Assembly: GCA_021776195.1 (NCBI GenBank)
Contig: JAJFGK010000020.1
Location: 1-64,000, forward strand
DNA: 64,000 nucleotides
Direction: 5' to 3'
Source: Kiloniellaceae bacterium
GTDB taxonomy: Bacteria; Pseudomonadota; Alphaproteobacteria; Kiloniellales; Kiloniellaceae
A model generated the notes under the pieces. It did no database searches. It was not told the origin of the DNA and saw only the letters and a program-made list of their open reading frames with translations. The position numbers and the translations under genes were made by a program. Positions 26,592 through 35,989 of this stretch are shown here, piece by piece (the first letter of the stretch is position 1; each line of letters begins with the position of its first letter).

Positions 26592-28120
26592 GTCTGGCGG
26601 AAACTGTCCTGGTAGCGCTCACGGAGCTGGTTCTTCTGGACCTTGCCCATGGTGTTGCGCGGCAGAGCCTCGACAAAGAAGACCCGTTTGGGCGTCTTGA
26701 AGGCGGCCAGGGTCTCGCGGCAGGACGCGATTATGCGCCCTTCCGAGAGCGTGGCCTCGCTCTCGCTGGCGGGCACGACCACGGCGGCGACACCCTCGCC
26801 GAAGTCGGGATGGGCGATGCCGATGACCGCGGATTCCACGACCCCCGGCAAGTCGTCGATGACCAGCTCGACCTCCTTGGGATAGATGTTGAAGCCGCCC
26901 GAGATGATCAGGTCCTTTTGCCGCCCGACGATCTGCAGGTAGCCCTTGTCGTCGAACCTGGCCATGTCGCCGGTGATGAAAAAGCCATCGGCGCGGAACT
27001 CCTCGGCGTTCTTGTCGGGACGGCGCCAGTAGCCCGAGAACACGTTGGGGCCCTTGACCTCCAGGGTGCCGATCTCGCCGGCCGGCAGAGCCCTGCCGTC
27101 CGGGTCGCAGATGCGCGCCTGGACGTCCGGCAGAGGCGGACCGACCGTGCCGGGGCAGCGGGCCCCGTCCAACGGGTTGGATGTCCCCATGCCAATTTCC
27201 GTCATGCCGTAGCGCTCCAGGATGTCGAAGCCGGTCCGCTCCTTGAAGGCGTGCCAGGTCTCTTCCAACAGTGGTGCCGAGCCGGAGATGAAGAGCCGCA
27301 TGGCGGCGCAGACGTCGCGGCCGAAATCGGGCTCGGCGAGCAGGCGGGTGTAGAAGGTCGGGACCCCCATCATGACCGTGGCCTTGGGCAACAGGGTTAT
27401 GACCTGCCTGGCCTGAAAGCGCGTCAGGAAGAGCATCTCGCCGCCGGTCAGCAGGGCGCAGTGGCAGGCGACGAAGAGCCCGTGGGTGTGATAGAGCGGC
27501 AGGGCGTGGAGCAGGACGTCGTCGGGCCGAAAGCCCCAGATTCGATGCAGGGTGACGGCATTGGCCGCGAGGTTGCCGTGGCTCAGCATCGCCCCCTTGG
27601 AGCGCCCGGTCGTGCCGCTGGTGTAGAGCAGTGCGGCGAGATCGTCGGATTTGCGTGGCGTTGCGCCGACCAGCGGCTGACAGGCGGCGCTGCCCTCGGT
27701 CAGGCTGCCGCGGCCGTCTTCGCCCAAGGTCAGGGGATAATCGACCCCCGCGTCCGTGGCGACCCGGCCCAGGGTCTCGGCGCGTGCCGGGTCGCAGACC
27801 AGGACCGCGGGCTCGGCGTCCTGGAGAAAGTAGGCGACCTCGTTGTCGGTATAGGCGCTGTTGAGCGGCAGGTAGACCAGTCCGGCGCGCAGCGCCCCGA
27901 GGTAGAGGAAGAGCGCCTCGGGCGACTTTTCGACCTGGACCGCGATGCGATCGCCTGGCGCGGCGCCCAAATCCAGCAGAAACCGGGCAAAACGGCCCGA
28001 GATTGCGTCCAGATCGCCATAGCTGTACACCCGGTCGTCGCCGGTGCGCAAAACCGGCCGCGACTGGTCTTGCGGAAAGTGGGATGCCAAAACTTCGTAA
28101 AGGTTTTCTGTCATAGTCAT
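26588..28120 (-). CDS. matB: Malonyl-CoA synthetase (acyl-CoA ligase)
   Basis: 510 residues from ATG 28120; ATG 28114 is equally possible. The AMP-binding signature LLYTSGTTGRSKGAMLSHGN, the core GYFITGD-like motif (FFITGDMARFDDKGYLQIVGR) and the C-terminal lysine in NTMGKVQKNQL are present. VQVEKSPEALFLYLGALRAG and LPLNSAYT are typical of malonyl-CoA synthetase, which joins malonate and CoA with ATP. Malonyl-CoA decarboxylase is divergently encoded 68 bp away, supporting malonate use. Overlaps the downstream methyltransferase by 4 bp. Confidence 0.87.
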   Translation of the reverse strand: MTMTENLYEVLASHFPQDQSRPVLRTGDDRVYSYGDLDAISGRFARFLLDLGAAPGDRIAVQVEKSPEALFLYLGALRAGLVYLPLNSAYTDNEVAYFLQDAEPAVLVCDPARAETLGRVATDAGVDYPLTLGEDGRGSLTEGSAACQPLVGATPRKSDDLAALLYTSGTTGRSKGAMLSHGNLAANAVTLHRIWGFRPDDVLLHALPLYHTHGLFVACHCALLTGGEMLFLTRFQARQVITLLPKATVMMGVPTFYTRLLAEPDFGRDVCAAMRLFISGSAPLLEETWHAFKERTGFDILERYGMTEIGMGTSNPLDGARCPGTVGPPLPDVQARICDPDGRALPAGEIGTLEVKGPNVFSGYWRRPDKNAEEFRADGFFITGDMARFDDKGYLQIVGRQKDLIISGGFNIYPKEVELVIDDLPGVVESAVIGIAHPDFGEGVAAVVVPASESEATLSEGRIIASCRETLAAFKTPKRVFFVEALPRNTMGKVQKNQLRERYQDSFRQT

Positions 28121-28188
28121 CCCGTCGCCACAACCGTACCCCAGGTTCGCAGAGGCAAAGAAAAAGGCAAAGAAAGGTCGCGAGGTCA

Positions 28189-29673
28189 ATGGCTGAAGTG
28201 TCCCAGAAAGAGCGCGAGGCCGATAAGGCGCCGAGCCCCAGTCTGGTCGAACGAACCCTGGGCAACATCGCCCGGGCTTGGAGCGATATCGCCCAGGGCG
28301 CCGCGCGGACGGTCGGGCTCGGGGCCGACACCATTGCCGCCGACGATCCAGTGGCCTTGAAGGCCTTTATGCGCGAATGCCTGGAAGCCCGGGGCGGCGA
28401 GGTTTCGGCCCGCATGCGGGCGGCCGAGCTGGGCGAAGCCTACCTCGATTTGGATGCGGCGGGGCGGGCCCAGTTCCTCGAAGTTCTCGCCCAGGGCCTG
28501 GCGACCGACGAGGCGGCGGTGCGCGACGCCATCGACGCCTACCAGAAGGCCGAGGCCGGCGACGCGCTGCTCGCGGCCGAGAGCGCCCTGAAGCGCGCGC
28601 TCGAGCCGCCGCGGACCCGCCTCCTGACCCAGTTCAACGCCTTGCCCCAGGGCGTCAAGTTTCTGGTCGACATGCGGGCCGATCTTTTGGCTCTCAAATC
28701 CACGGACCCCTATCTGCGGGCGCTCGATCGCGACCTTCGCGACCTTTTGACCGCCTGGTTCGACTTCGGCTTCCTTGACCTGCAGGAGATTTCCTGGTCC
28801 TCGCCGGCCACCCTGCTGGAAAAGCTGATCGCCTACGAGGCGGTCCACGAGATCCGCTCCTGGGACGACCTGCGCAACCGCCTGGACTCGGACCGGCGTT
28901 GCTATGCGCTGTTCCACCCGCGCATGCCCGAGGAACCCCTGGCCTTTGTCGAGGTGGCGCTGGTCAAGGGCATGACCAGCCGGATCCGCGATCTGCTGGA
29001 CGAGGAGGCACCGCTGGCCGACCTAGGCGACGCGGACACGGCGATCTTTTACTCCATCAGCAACACCCAGCGCGGCCTGCGCGGGGTTTCCTTCGGCGAG
29101 TACCTGATCAAGCAGGTCGTCGGGCGGCTTTCCGGCGAGCTGCCGAAGGTCAAGACCTTTGCCACGCTGTCGCCGGTTCCCGGTCTGCGGCACTGGCTTT
29201 CGCAGCAGGACGGGGCGGCGCTGGCGGGCCTGCTGCGGGAAGACGAGCAGGGCGGTATCCGCGCCCTGGGCGGCAGAGACGATGTGGCCGAGGCCCTGAA
29301 CGTCATCCTCGACGAGCAGATGTGGACCGAAGATCCGGTGACGGTCAAAGCGCTGGAGGCTCCCCTGCTGCGGTTGGCCGCGCTTTACCTGGCCGGCACC
29401 GGCGAGGACGGCCTGCCGTTGGACCCGGTGGCGCGCTTTCACCTCAAGAACGGCGCGCGGTTGGAGCGGCTCAACTGGCAGGGCGACATCTCGGACCGTG
29501 GCCTGAAGCAGGCGGCCAGCCTGATGGTCAACTACCGCTACGCCGAAAGCGATATCGAAAAGAACCACGAGGCCTATATGCGCGAGGGCAAAATCGCCAT
29601 GTCCTCGGATTTTCGTGCCCTGACCCGGGCAGCCCGGGACGGCTCGGCCCTGAAGCGACGGGCGAAACGTTAG
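28189..29673 (+). CDS. Malonyl-CoA decarboxylase
   Basis: 494 residues. Helical N-terminal domain, then the catalytic GNAT-like domain with RCYALFHPRMPEEPLAFVEV, IFYSISNTQRGLRGVSFGEY and TLSPVPGLRHWL, all hallmarks of the family. It turns malonyl-CoA into acetyl-CoA and CO2; with the divergent synthetase this allows growth on malonate or removes malonyl-CoA. GAGG and AAAGG precede the ATG at 28189. The 68-bp gap to matB contains two GGCAAAGAAA repeats that could be part of a shared control region. Confidence 0.93.
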   Translation: MAEVSQKEREADKAPSPSLVERTLGNIARAWSDIAQGAARTVGLGADTIAADDPVALKAFMRECLEARGGEVSARMRAAELGEAYLDLDAAGRAQFLEVLAQGLATDEAAVRDAIDAYQKAEAGDALLAAESALKRALEPPRTRLLTQFNALPQGVKFLVDMRADLLALKSTDPYLRALDRDLRDLLTAWFDFGFLDLQEISWSSPATLLEKLIAYEAVHEIRSWDDLRNRLDSDRRCYALFHPRMPEEPLAFVEVALVKGMTSRIRDLLDEEAPLADLGDADTAIFYSISNTQRGLRGVSFGEYLIKQVVGRLSGELPKVKTFATLSPVPGLRHWLSQQDGAALAGLLREDEQGGIRALGGRDDVAEALNVILDEQMWTEDPVTVKALEAPLLRLAALYLAGTGEDGLPLDPVARFHLKNGARLERLNWQGDISDRGLKQAASLMVNYRYAESDIEKNHEAYMREGKIAMSSDFRALTRAARDGSALKRRAKR

Positions 29674-29802
29674 GCCCTTTTTGCCGACCGCGATATTTCT
29701 CCCCGTCGGCGATCCCGGCCCTCGAAGGCCGCGTCATGATCGGCTACAGTCCAGTTCTAAGCGCGCGAAGACGTCACCTGCAGGGTTAGGGAGGAGTTAG
29801 AC

Positions 29803-31416
29803 ATGGCGGAGATGAACGGGGCGCAGGCCCTGGTTGCCCAATTGATTCGTGAAGGCGTGGATACCGTTTTTGGACTACCGGGCGTGCAGATCATGTCCGC
29901 CTTCGACGCCTTCTACGAGCAGCTCAATTCGGTCAAGCTGCTCCAGACCCGCCACGAACAGGCGACCACCTACATGGCGGACGGCTACGCCAAGGCGACA
30001 GGCAAGGTCGGCGTCGCCATGGTGGTGCCGGGTCCCGGGGCCCTGAATGCCACCGCCGGCCTCGGCACGGCCTATGCCTCGTCCTCGCCGGTGCTGCTGA
30101 TCTCCGGTCAGATCAACTCGAACGCCCTGGGCAAGGGGTGGGGCGAGCTGCACGAGGTCGAAGAGCAGCTCGACGTCTTCAAGCCGATCACCAAGTGGAA
30201 TCACCGGGTCACCGATCCGGCGGGCATTCCCGAGGCGGTGCGCGAGGCTTTCCGCCAGTTACAGAGCGGTCGCCCGCGCCCGGTCGAGCTCGAGATCCCA
30301 CCGGACACGATGATGGCAAAGACGGACATAGAGACCATCGCCCCCGAACCCGTCGAAGCGCCGCCCTTGGATGCCGCGGCCCTGCGTGAGGCGGCGGCCC
30401 TGCTGGCGGGCGCCGAGCGGCCGGCGATCATCGCCGGCGGCGGGACGATCAGCGCCGATGCCGGCGCCGAACTCGTGGCCCTGGCCGAGGCGCTGCAGGC
30501 CCCGGTCCTGCTGACCCAGCAGAGCAAGGGCGCGATGCCGGCCGATCATCCGCTGTTCCTGGGCGTCAACTACATCGTATCGCCGGTGCGCGACGTCTTT
30601 GCCCAAAGCGATGTGATTCTCGCCGTGGGAACGCGCTTCGTGATCCGTGATTTCAAGCCGGAGAGCCTGCCGAAAGTCGTGAACGTCAACATCGACCCGG
30701 CGGAGATCGGGCGGACCTTTCCGGCGACCGTGGGTGTCATTGGCGACGCCAAGGCGGCTCTGGCCGCGCTGGTCGAGGCCGTGGGACCCGGCGCCCATCC
30801 GCGCGCGCCGCGCGGCGAGGAGATCACCGCCTGGCGAAACTCCTTCCGTCAGGGCATAGCCGAGATCGCACCGATGCAGTCGGCCCTGGTATCGACCCTG
30901 CGCCAGACCCTGGCCGATGACGCCATCGTGGTCAGCGGCGTCACCAACATCGGCTATTGGAGCAACATCCTCTATCCCTCGCCACAGCCGCGCGGCTTTA
31001 TCACGTCATCTTACTTCGGCACGCTCGGCTATGCCTTCCCGACCGCCCTGGGGGCCAAGGTGGCCTGTCCGGACAAGCAGGTCGTCGCGCTCTGCGGGGA
31101 CGGCGGTTTTCTCTTCTCGCCCCAGGAACTCTCGACCGCGCGCAAGTACGGCATCGGGGTCGTCGCCGTGGTTTTCAACAACCACGCCTTCGGCGCCTCG
31201 CGCTGGGACCAGACCCATCGATTTGGCGAACGATTTATCGGTACCGACCTGGACAACCCCGATTTCATGAAGCTGGCCGACGCGTTCGGCGTGCAGGGCA
31301 TGCGGACCGATCAGGCCGGGTTTGGCGCGGCGCTGGAAGAAGCGGTGGCGGGGCATGGCCCGGTGCTGCTGGAGGTCGAGGTCCCGGTCATGATGCCGCC
31401 TTTCCAGGTAGTGTGA
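29803..31416 (+). CDS. Thiamine diphosphate-dependent enzyme, acetolactate synthase-like
   Basis: 537 residues. Catalytic glutamate E52 in TRHEQATTYMADGYA activates ThDP; the central FAD/Rossmann-like domain and the C-terminal ThDP/Mg motif GDGGF (D433) to NN near residue 460 are intact. Close in plan to acetolactate synthase catalytic subunit, glyoxylate carboligase and benzoylformate decarboxylase. No small regulatory subunit is nearby, so biosynthetic IlvB is less likely than a catabolic role. GGGAGGAG upstream supports ATG 29803. It is not a close match to sulfoacetaldehyde acetyltransferase. Confidence 0.85.
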   Translation: MAEMNGAQALVAQLIREGVDTVFGLPGVQIMSAFDAFYEQLNSVKLLQTRHEQATTYMADGYAKATGKVGVAMVVPGPGALNATAGLGTAYASSSPVLLISGQINSNALGKGWGELHEVEEQLDVFKPITKWNHRVTDPAGIPEAVREAFRQLQSGRPRPVELEIPPDTMMAKTDIETIAPEPVEAPPLDAAALREAAALLAGAERPAIIAGGGTISADAGAELVALAEALQAPVLLTQQSKGAMPADHPLFLGVNYIVSPVRDVFAQSDVILAVGTRFVIRDFKPESLPKVVNVNIDPAEIGRTFPATVGVIGDAKAALAALVEAVGPGAHPRAPRGEEITAWRNSFRQGIAEIAPMQSALVSTLRQTLADDAIVVSGVTNIGYWSNILYPSPQPRGFITSSYFGTLGYAFPTALGAKVACPDKQVVALCGDGGFLFSPQELSTARKYGIGVVAVVFNNHAFGASRWDQTHRFGERFIGTDLDNPDFMKLADAFGVQGMRTDQAGFGAALEEAVAGHGPVLLEVEVPVMMPPFQVV

Positions 31417-31431
31417 GGCGGCAGGAGGCGG

Positions 31432-32700
31432 TTATTCCGTGTCACCTGGATCCGTATCGCCTGGGTCCGTATCGCCTGGGTCGGTGTTGCCTGTGTCCGT
31501 GTTGCTGGGAGCCGTCAGATTGCCCGGGTCGAAAATGCCCTGATACTGCTTGTCGCCGGTTGCCCCCTGGTCGGTTTGTTGGGGAATTGCTTTCAGCTCC
31601 TGGGTTCCGAGCAGACTTTCGGGATTGAAAATATCCCGGTACTGGATCTCGGGGATGACCCGGCGTTGCTGAAGCAGGAGCTTTTCTTCCAGGACCCTGG
31701 CCTTGCAGGCCTCGGTCTCGTTGAAAGCCAGCAGGGAGCCCATACCCAGGCCGGCGACGGCGATCAGCACCATCAGGATCACAGCCGGGTTGCCGATTTT
31801 CGACGCCAGGCCGGCGCGGTCGCTTGCACTGGCCCCGGGCAGCGCCCCTGTGCGTGGGCCTGCCCCTGGACCTGCGCCGGCCGGCTGCAGTTCGCGGCGT
31901 CTCATGAGTTCATAGACAATGGCACCGACCAACGTCAGGGCGACGATGATTACCGCCAGCGCCGAAATCGAGGGATTGAGGCCGTAGCGCACCTTGCTTG
32001 CCAGCACCGTTGTCAGGGTCTGACCCTGGGTCATGGTGAAGACCGTCGTGTTGTAGTTCTCGAAGGATGCGAGAAAGGCCAGCACGGCTGCCGATGCCAT
32101 GGCGGGCGAGAGAAAGGGCAGCAGGATCTTGGTGAAGGTTTGCAGGTTGTTGGCGCCGAGATCCAGGGCGGCTTCCTCCAGGGTCGTGTCGAAACGCTGC
32201 AGGCGGGCCAGAAAGATCAGCATGCAATAGGCCGAAATGAAGGTCGACTGGCCAACCACCGTCAGGAAGATGCCGTCGTAGAAGATCGAACTGTAGTCGG
32301 CGCCGAAGATCGTGCCCAGGCGGTCCCAGAAGATCAGGGTGGAGATGCCGAGCACCACGCCCGGCACCAGAATGGGCGAGATCGCGATGCAATAGAGCAC
32401 CGGTCGGAGCTTGGCGTGGACCTGGGTCAGGAGAATCGCGCCGGCCAGTCCGATGGGGACCGACACCGCGACCACACAGGCGCCGATGACGAGCGAGCGC
32501 CACAGACCGCGCAGCGTCTTCTCGTCCCGACTCAGCTGGACGAACCATTCGCCTGTGAGACATTCGAAAGGTGTGGCGCGGGGAAAAGAGGAACTGTTGA
32601 AGGCGGAGATCCCCATGATGAGCAGCGGCCCGAAGAGATAGAGGAAAAAGGCCCCGATGAAGAACCAGGTCCAGATTCGTAGAAAACCCGACGCGCTCAT
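31432..32700 (-). CDS. ABC transporter permease, PotC type, with extra C-terminal segment
   Basis: 422 residues from ATG 32700, overlapping the partner permease by ATGA. Residues 1-275 are a standard PotC-like permease with six membrane helices and the EAA loop (EEAALDLGANNLQTFTKILLP). The family normally ends there. Here about 145 residues follow: a proline/alanine linker, a seventh membrane helix (AVILMVLIAVAGLGMGSLL), a charged region with a repeated YR/QxIF(N/D)P motif and a terminal run of NTDPGDTDP repeats. The tail would lie outside the membrane on the side opposite to the usual C-terminus. Confidence 0.9.
   Translation of the reverse strand: MSASGFLRIWTWFFIGAFFLYLFGPLLIMGISAFNSSSFPRATPFECLTGEWFVQLSRDEKTLRGLWRSLVIGACVVAVSVPIGLAGAILLTQVHAKLRPVLYCIAISPILVPGVVLGISTLIFWDRLGTIFGADYSSIFYDGIFLTVVGQSTFISAYCMLIFLARLQRFDTTLEEAALDLGANNLQTFTKILLPFLSPAMASAAVLAFLASFENYNTTVFTMTQGQTLTTVLASKVRYGLNPSISALAVIIVALTLVGAIVYELMRRRELQPAGAGPGAGPRTGALPGASASDRAGLASKIGNPAVILMVLIAVAGLGMGSLLAFNETEACKARVLEEKLLLQQRRVIPEIQYRDIFNPESLLGTQELKAIPQQTDQGATGDKQYQGIFDPGNLTAPSNTDTGNTDPGDTDPGDTDPGDTE
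31441..31505. repeat. 15-bp tandem repeat in the permease 3' end
   Basis: About four copies of a 15-bp unit (TCGCCTGGGTCCGTA and variants) encode a five-residue GDTDP repeat at the extreme C-terminus of the PotC-like permease. The unit length keeps the frame, so copy number could vary without inactivating the gene. Confidence 0.8.
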
Positions 32701-33608
32701 CGCATGATCTCGCCGAACTTGACCTTGAAGAGCCGCATCATCAGCAAGACGATGGCAATGCTGGCGACCAGGAGAATGACGGCGTAGGCCGAGCCGCGCG
32801 GCCAGTTCCCACCGGTGTTGAACCACTGATAGATAATCTGGGTGAACCAGAGCGACGAGGGACCGCCGAGAATCTGGGGCGCGGCCAGGGCGCCCGCCGC
32901 GAGCATGAAGACCACGGTGCAGCCCGACGCGATCCCCGGTTTGGCGAAGGGAATGACCACCCGCCGGTGAATGCGCCACCAGGAGGCCCCAAGGTCGCGT
33001 GCCGCCTCCAACTGGTTCTTGTCGAGGCTTTCGATGGCGTTGTAGATGGGAAAGACCATCAGGAGAATGAAGGCATAGCCAAGCCCCGCGTAGAGCGCGA
33101 TGTCGGCCTTGATGAAGTCCACCGGCTGGTCCCAGAGGCCGAGATCGAGGCCTAGCGTGTTGATCAGGCCGCTGGAGGAAAAGATGATGCGAAAGGCAAA
33201 GGCGCGCAGAATTTCATTGACCCAGAAGGGAACGATGAGGGCCAGCAGCATCAGTCGCCCAATACTGCCCTTGGCGACCTGCGCCAGATAGAAGGCCATG
33301 GGATAGCAAATCACCAGGTCGAAGAGCGTGACGCCGAGTGCCGCCAGCAGCGTCTTCAGAAAGACCGAAAGGTCGACGACATTGTAGGCGGCACCTCCCT
33401 TGGCGCTGCCGTAAAGCATGAACTGGTAGTGCGACAGGGTGTAGACGTCCTTGGCCGTGCCAATGTCGCGTGGCGGCAGATTGAGGCGGAAGGAGAAGTC
33501 GATCATGAAAAACTGCGGCATCACGATCATCACGCCGCCCCAGATCAGCACGGCGGCCAGCAGATAGACGGAGACCCACAGACCGTTTCTTTGGACAAAC
33601 CGCTTCAT
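32697..33608 (-). CDS. ABC transporter permease, PotB type
   Basis: 303 residues from ATG 33608. Six membrane helices and an EAA motif (EAARDLGASWWRIHRRVVIPF). With the PotC-type partner it forms the membrane channel of a polyamine/opine/spermidine-type importer. A GAGG lies about 9 nt upstream of the start. It follows the ATPase gene by 10 bp, so the four genes 35989-31432 read as one operon. Confidence 0.92.
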   Translation of the reverse strand: MKRFVQRNGLWVSVYLLAAVLIWGGVMIVMPQFFMIDFSFRLNLPPRDIGTAKDVYTLSHYQFMLYGSAKGGAAYNVVDLSVFLKTLLAALGVTLFDLVICYPMAFYLAQVAKGSIGRLMLLALIVPFWVNEILRAFAFRIIFSSSGLINTLGLDLGLWDQPVDFIKADIALYAGLGYAFILLMVFPIYNAIESLDKNQLEAARDLGASWWRIHRRVVIPFAKPGIASGCTVVFMLAAGALAAPQILGGPSSLWFTQIIYQWFNTGGNWPRGSAYAVILLVASIAIVLLMMRLFKVKFGEIMR

Positions 33609-33618
33609 CCAGCCCGCC

Positions 33619-34722
33619 TCACTCGGATGCCAAGGGCCCGTCGGGCAGGGCTGTCGCGAGGGCGGCGGAAAAGCCGATCGTGACCTCGTCGCCAAGATCA
33701 TGACCGGTGGGTGTGCCATCGTTGATGACCGACAGGGTGATCCGCTTGTCGCAGGGTCCACGCAGCACCAAATGACGAAAGCTGCCCTCGAACTCTTCCA
33801 GTTCGATGCGCGCGCGCAGACTGTTCTCCAGTGTGCTCTGGCCCTCGATCAGCCGGATCGACTGTGGGCGAACGAAGAGACAGACCCGGTCGCCCGGGCC
33901 CAGCGTTGCGCCGTCGCTCTCGGAGAGGTTCGCCTGGAAGGTGCCGACCGCCGTTTCGATACTTGCCAGACGGCCGGTCCTGGCCTTCAGGACACCGGCC
34001 AGGGCATTGTTTTCGCCGACGAAGGACGCGACGAAGGCCGTGCGTGGACGATCGTAGATCGTCGCGCTGTCGGCGACCTGCTCGATCCGACCGTTCGACA
34101 TGACCGCGACCCGGTCCGACATGGTCAGGGCCTCGCCTTGGTCGTGGGTGATGTAGATGAAGGTGATGCCGACACGCTTTTGGATGGCCCGCAGTTCGCC
34201 GCGCATGTGCTGGCGAAGCTTCAAGTCCAGCGCCGCGAGGGGTTCGTCGAGCAGCAGGACCTTCGGCTCCACGGCCAGGGCCCGGGCGATGGCGACACGC
34301 TGGCGCTGGCCGCCGGAAAGCTCCTGGACCTTTTTGTCGCCCTGACCGGGAAGGGCGATCAATTCCAGCAGCTCATCGGCCCGTTTGCGCCGCTCCGCCT
34401 GGCTGGCGCCGCGAACCTCGAGCGAAAAGGCGATATTCTCCGCCACGGACATGAGCGGAAACAGCGCCAGGTTTTGGAAGACCAGGGCCGTGGGACGTTT
34501 GTTGGGACCGATTCCCGCCATATCCTGGCCATCGATGCTGATGCGGCCTTGCGAGGGTTCCTGAAACCCCGAAATCGCCCGTAGCAAGGTCGTTTTGCCG
34601 CAGCCCGACGGACCGAGGAAGCTGAAGAACTCGCCACCGTTGATCGTCAGGTCGATGTTGCTGACGGCGGCGAAGTCCCGGAACTGGACCGAGACCCGCT
34701 CGAGTTCAACATCCGCGCTCAT
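33619..34722 (-). CDS. ABC transporter ATP-binding protein, PotA type
   Basis: 367 residues. Walker A GPSGCGKT (37-44), signature LSGGQRQR, Walker B VLLLDEPLAALD and the H-loop THDQ, then a C-terminal TOBE-like domain (FVRPQSIRL). It powers the polyamine-type importer formed by the two downstream permeases and the binding protein encoded upstream. Confidence 0.95.
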   Translation of the reverse strand: MSADVELERVSVQFRDFAAVSNIDLTINGGEFFSFLGPSGCGKTTLLRAISGFQEPSQGRISIDGQDMAGIGPNKRPTALVFQNLALFPLMSVAENIAFSLEVRGASQAERRKRADELLELIALPGQGDKKVQELSGGQRQRVAIARALAVEPKVLLLDEPLAALDLKLRQHMRGELRAIQKRVGITFIYITHDQGEALTMSDRVAVMSNGRIEQVADSATIYDRPRTAFVASFVGENNALAGVLKARTGRLASIETAVGTFQANLSESDGATLGPGDRVCLFVRPQSIRLIEGQSTLENSLRARIELEEFEGSFRHLVLRGPCDKRITLSVINDGTPTGHDLGDEVTIGFSAALATALPDGPLASE

Positions 34723-34798
34723 CGGCGCCCAGGGCCTTCAGGCCACGGCGGCAGGTCATGCGCCGCTTCCACAGAGGTCTCAATCATCGAGATCTGAA

Positions 34799-35989
34799 CT
34801 AAGCGTTGACGAATTTGTTGCGGTATTCGTTGCGCACGTCGGCGTACCACTGCGGCTCTTTCGGCCAGGGCCAGAGATTGGACAGGGCGCTGCCGGGATA
34901 GGCCTCGGCGAAGTTCTTCTTGTAGTTAGGGGCGGCAAACCTGTCGCCGCCCAGGACCGCCGAGTTGTAGCCGTGGAAATCGATGGCCCGGCCGGCCGGG
35001 GCCGGATCGAAGCAGAAGTCGAGGAAGGCGTAGACCTGGTCGATGTTCTCGGCCCCGATCGGCATGGACATGCCATCGACCCAGGCAAGAGCCCCTTCCT
35101 TCGGGGCCTGATAGGTGACGGACTCGCCGGCGGTCTTCATTGCCAGGGGCGGGCCGTCCCAGGTCTGGCCGAGCACGACGCCCTCGTTGAGCAAACCGTT
35201 TTTCTGGGTGTCCGCGTCATTCCAAAAGAGTTTGATCTGATCCTTGTTCTCGATGCAAAAGGCCGTGACCTTGTCCCAGATCGCCCGCATGGTTTCATCG
35301 TCGCTGTAGGCGCGTCGCATGTCGCCGGGCTGCAACAGGCCGGTCGTCTCGAGGTAGAGGCCGGCGCCCAGCATGCCCGAGTGGGGCCGTATCATGGTCT
35401 TGCCCTTGTTGGCGGGATCCCAGATATCGCCATAGCTGGGGATGCCGCCGGCGGGCGCCCAAAGGTCTGTGCGCCAGCTCACCGCCTCCGTGCCCCAGAT
35501 GTGAGGTAGCCAGTGAGAGCCCTTGCCTTCGAAGTTCCACTCCTCGTCGCCGACCCGCAGCATGGCTGGGTTGACGTTTCCCAGATTGGCGATCCGGCTG
35601 TAGTCGAATGGCTGCAAAAGGCCCAGGTCGACCCACTGCAGGGAGCGCATGTTGGTCGGACTGCAGATATCGAACCCGCGGCCCTTGGTCGCCTTCATCT
35701 TGTTGATGATCTCTTCGTTGGAGCCGATCCCGGTATAGTTGACGACGATGCCGGTGGTATCCTCGAAGGCCTCGATAAAGTTGTCGGGCAGGTAGTCCGA
35801 CCACATCAGCACGTTGATCTGACCGGACGAACTGAGCGCCTTGCGAGAGATACCGGGTGCCAGGGCGACACCGACACCGGCCGCCGCGCAAGCCAGGAGC
35901 GAGCGGCGCGAGAATTGCCTGGCTGCCTGCAACGTCGCACGGCTCGACGAATGCTTGGCACCCGACAGGGCCTTCGGTTTGCTGGTCAT
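34799..35989 (-). CDS. Periplasmic substrate-binding protein, PotD/PotF type
   Basis: 396 residues from ATG 35989, with AGAGAGG 5 nt upstream. N-terminal twin-arginine signal: SRRSLL with R28-R29, then a hydrophobic run, so it is probably exported folded. The mature part has the type 2 binding-protein pattern INVLMWSDYLPDNFIEAFE and GYNSAVLGG. PotD-like proteins bind putrescine, spermidine or related amines. First gene of the ABC operon, 77 bp before the ATPase. Exact ligand cannot be read from sequence. Confidence 0.92.
   Translation of the reverse strand: MTSKPKALSGAKHSSSRATLQAARQFSRRSLLACAAAGVGVALAPGISRKALSSSGQINVLMWSDYLPDNFIEAFEDTTGIVVNYTGIGSNEEIINKMKATKGRGFDICSPTNMRSLQWVDLGLLQPFDYSRIANLGNVNPAMLRVGDEEWNFEGKGSHWLPHIWGTEAVSWRTDLWAPAGGIPSYGDIWDPANKGKTMIRPHSGMLGAGLYLETTGLLQPGDMRRAYSDDETMRAIWDKVTAFCIENKDQIKLFWNDADTQKNGLLNEGVVLGQTWDGPPLAMKTAGESVTYQAPKEGALAWVDGMSMPIGAENIDQVYAFLDFCFDPAPAGRAIDFHGYNSAVLGGDRFAAPNYKKNFAEAYPGSALSNLWPWPKEPQWYADVRNEYRNKFVNA

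Noticed and set aside
26810..28360. Plus-strand frame opposite matB
   Set aside because: Mirror of the acyl-CoA ligase; no domain or start signal.
29803..31416. ThDP enzyme as sulfoacetaldehyde acetyltransferase (Xsc)
   Set aside because: Length (537 rather than nearly 600) and the N-terminal HEQATTYMADGYA region fit the acetolactate synthase-like group better than Xsc.
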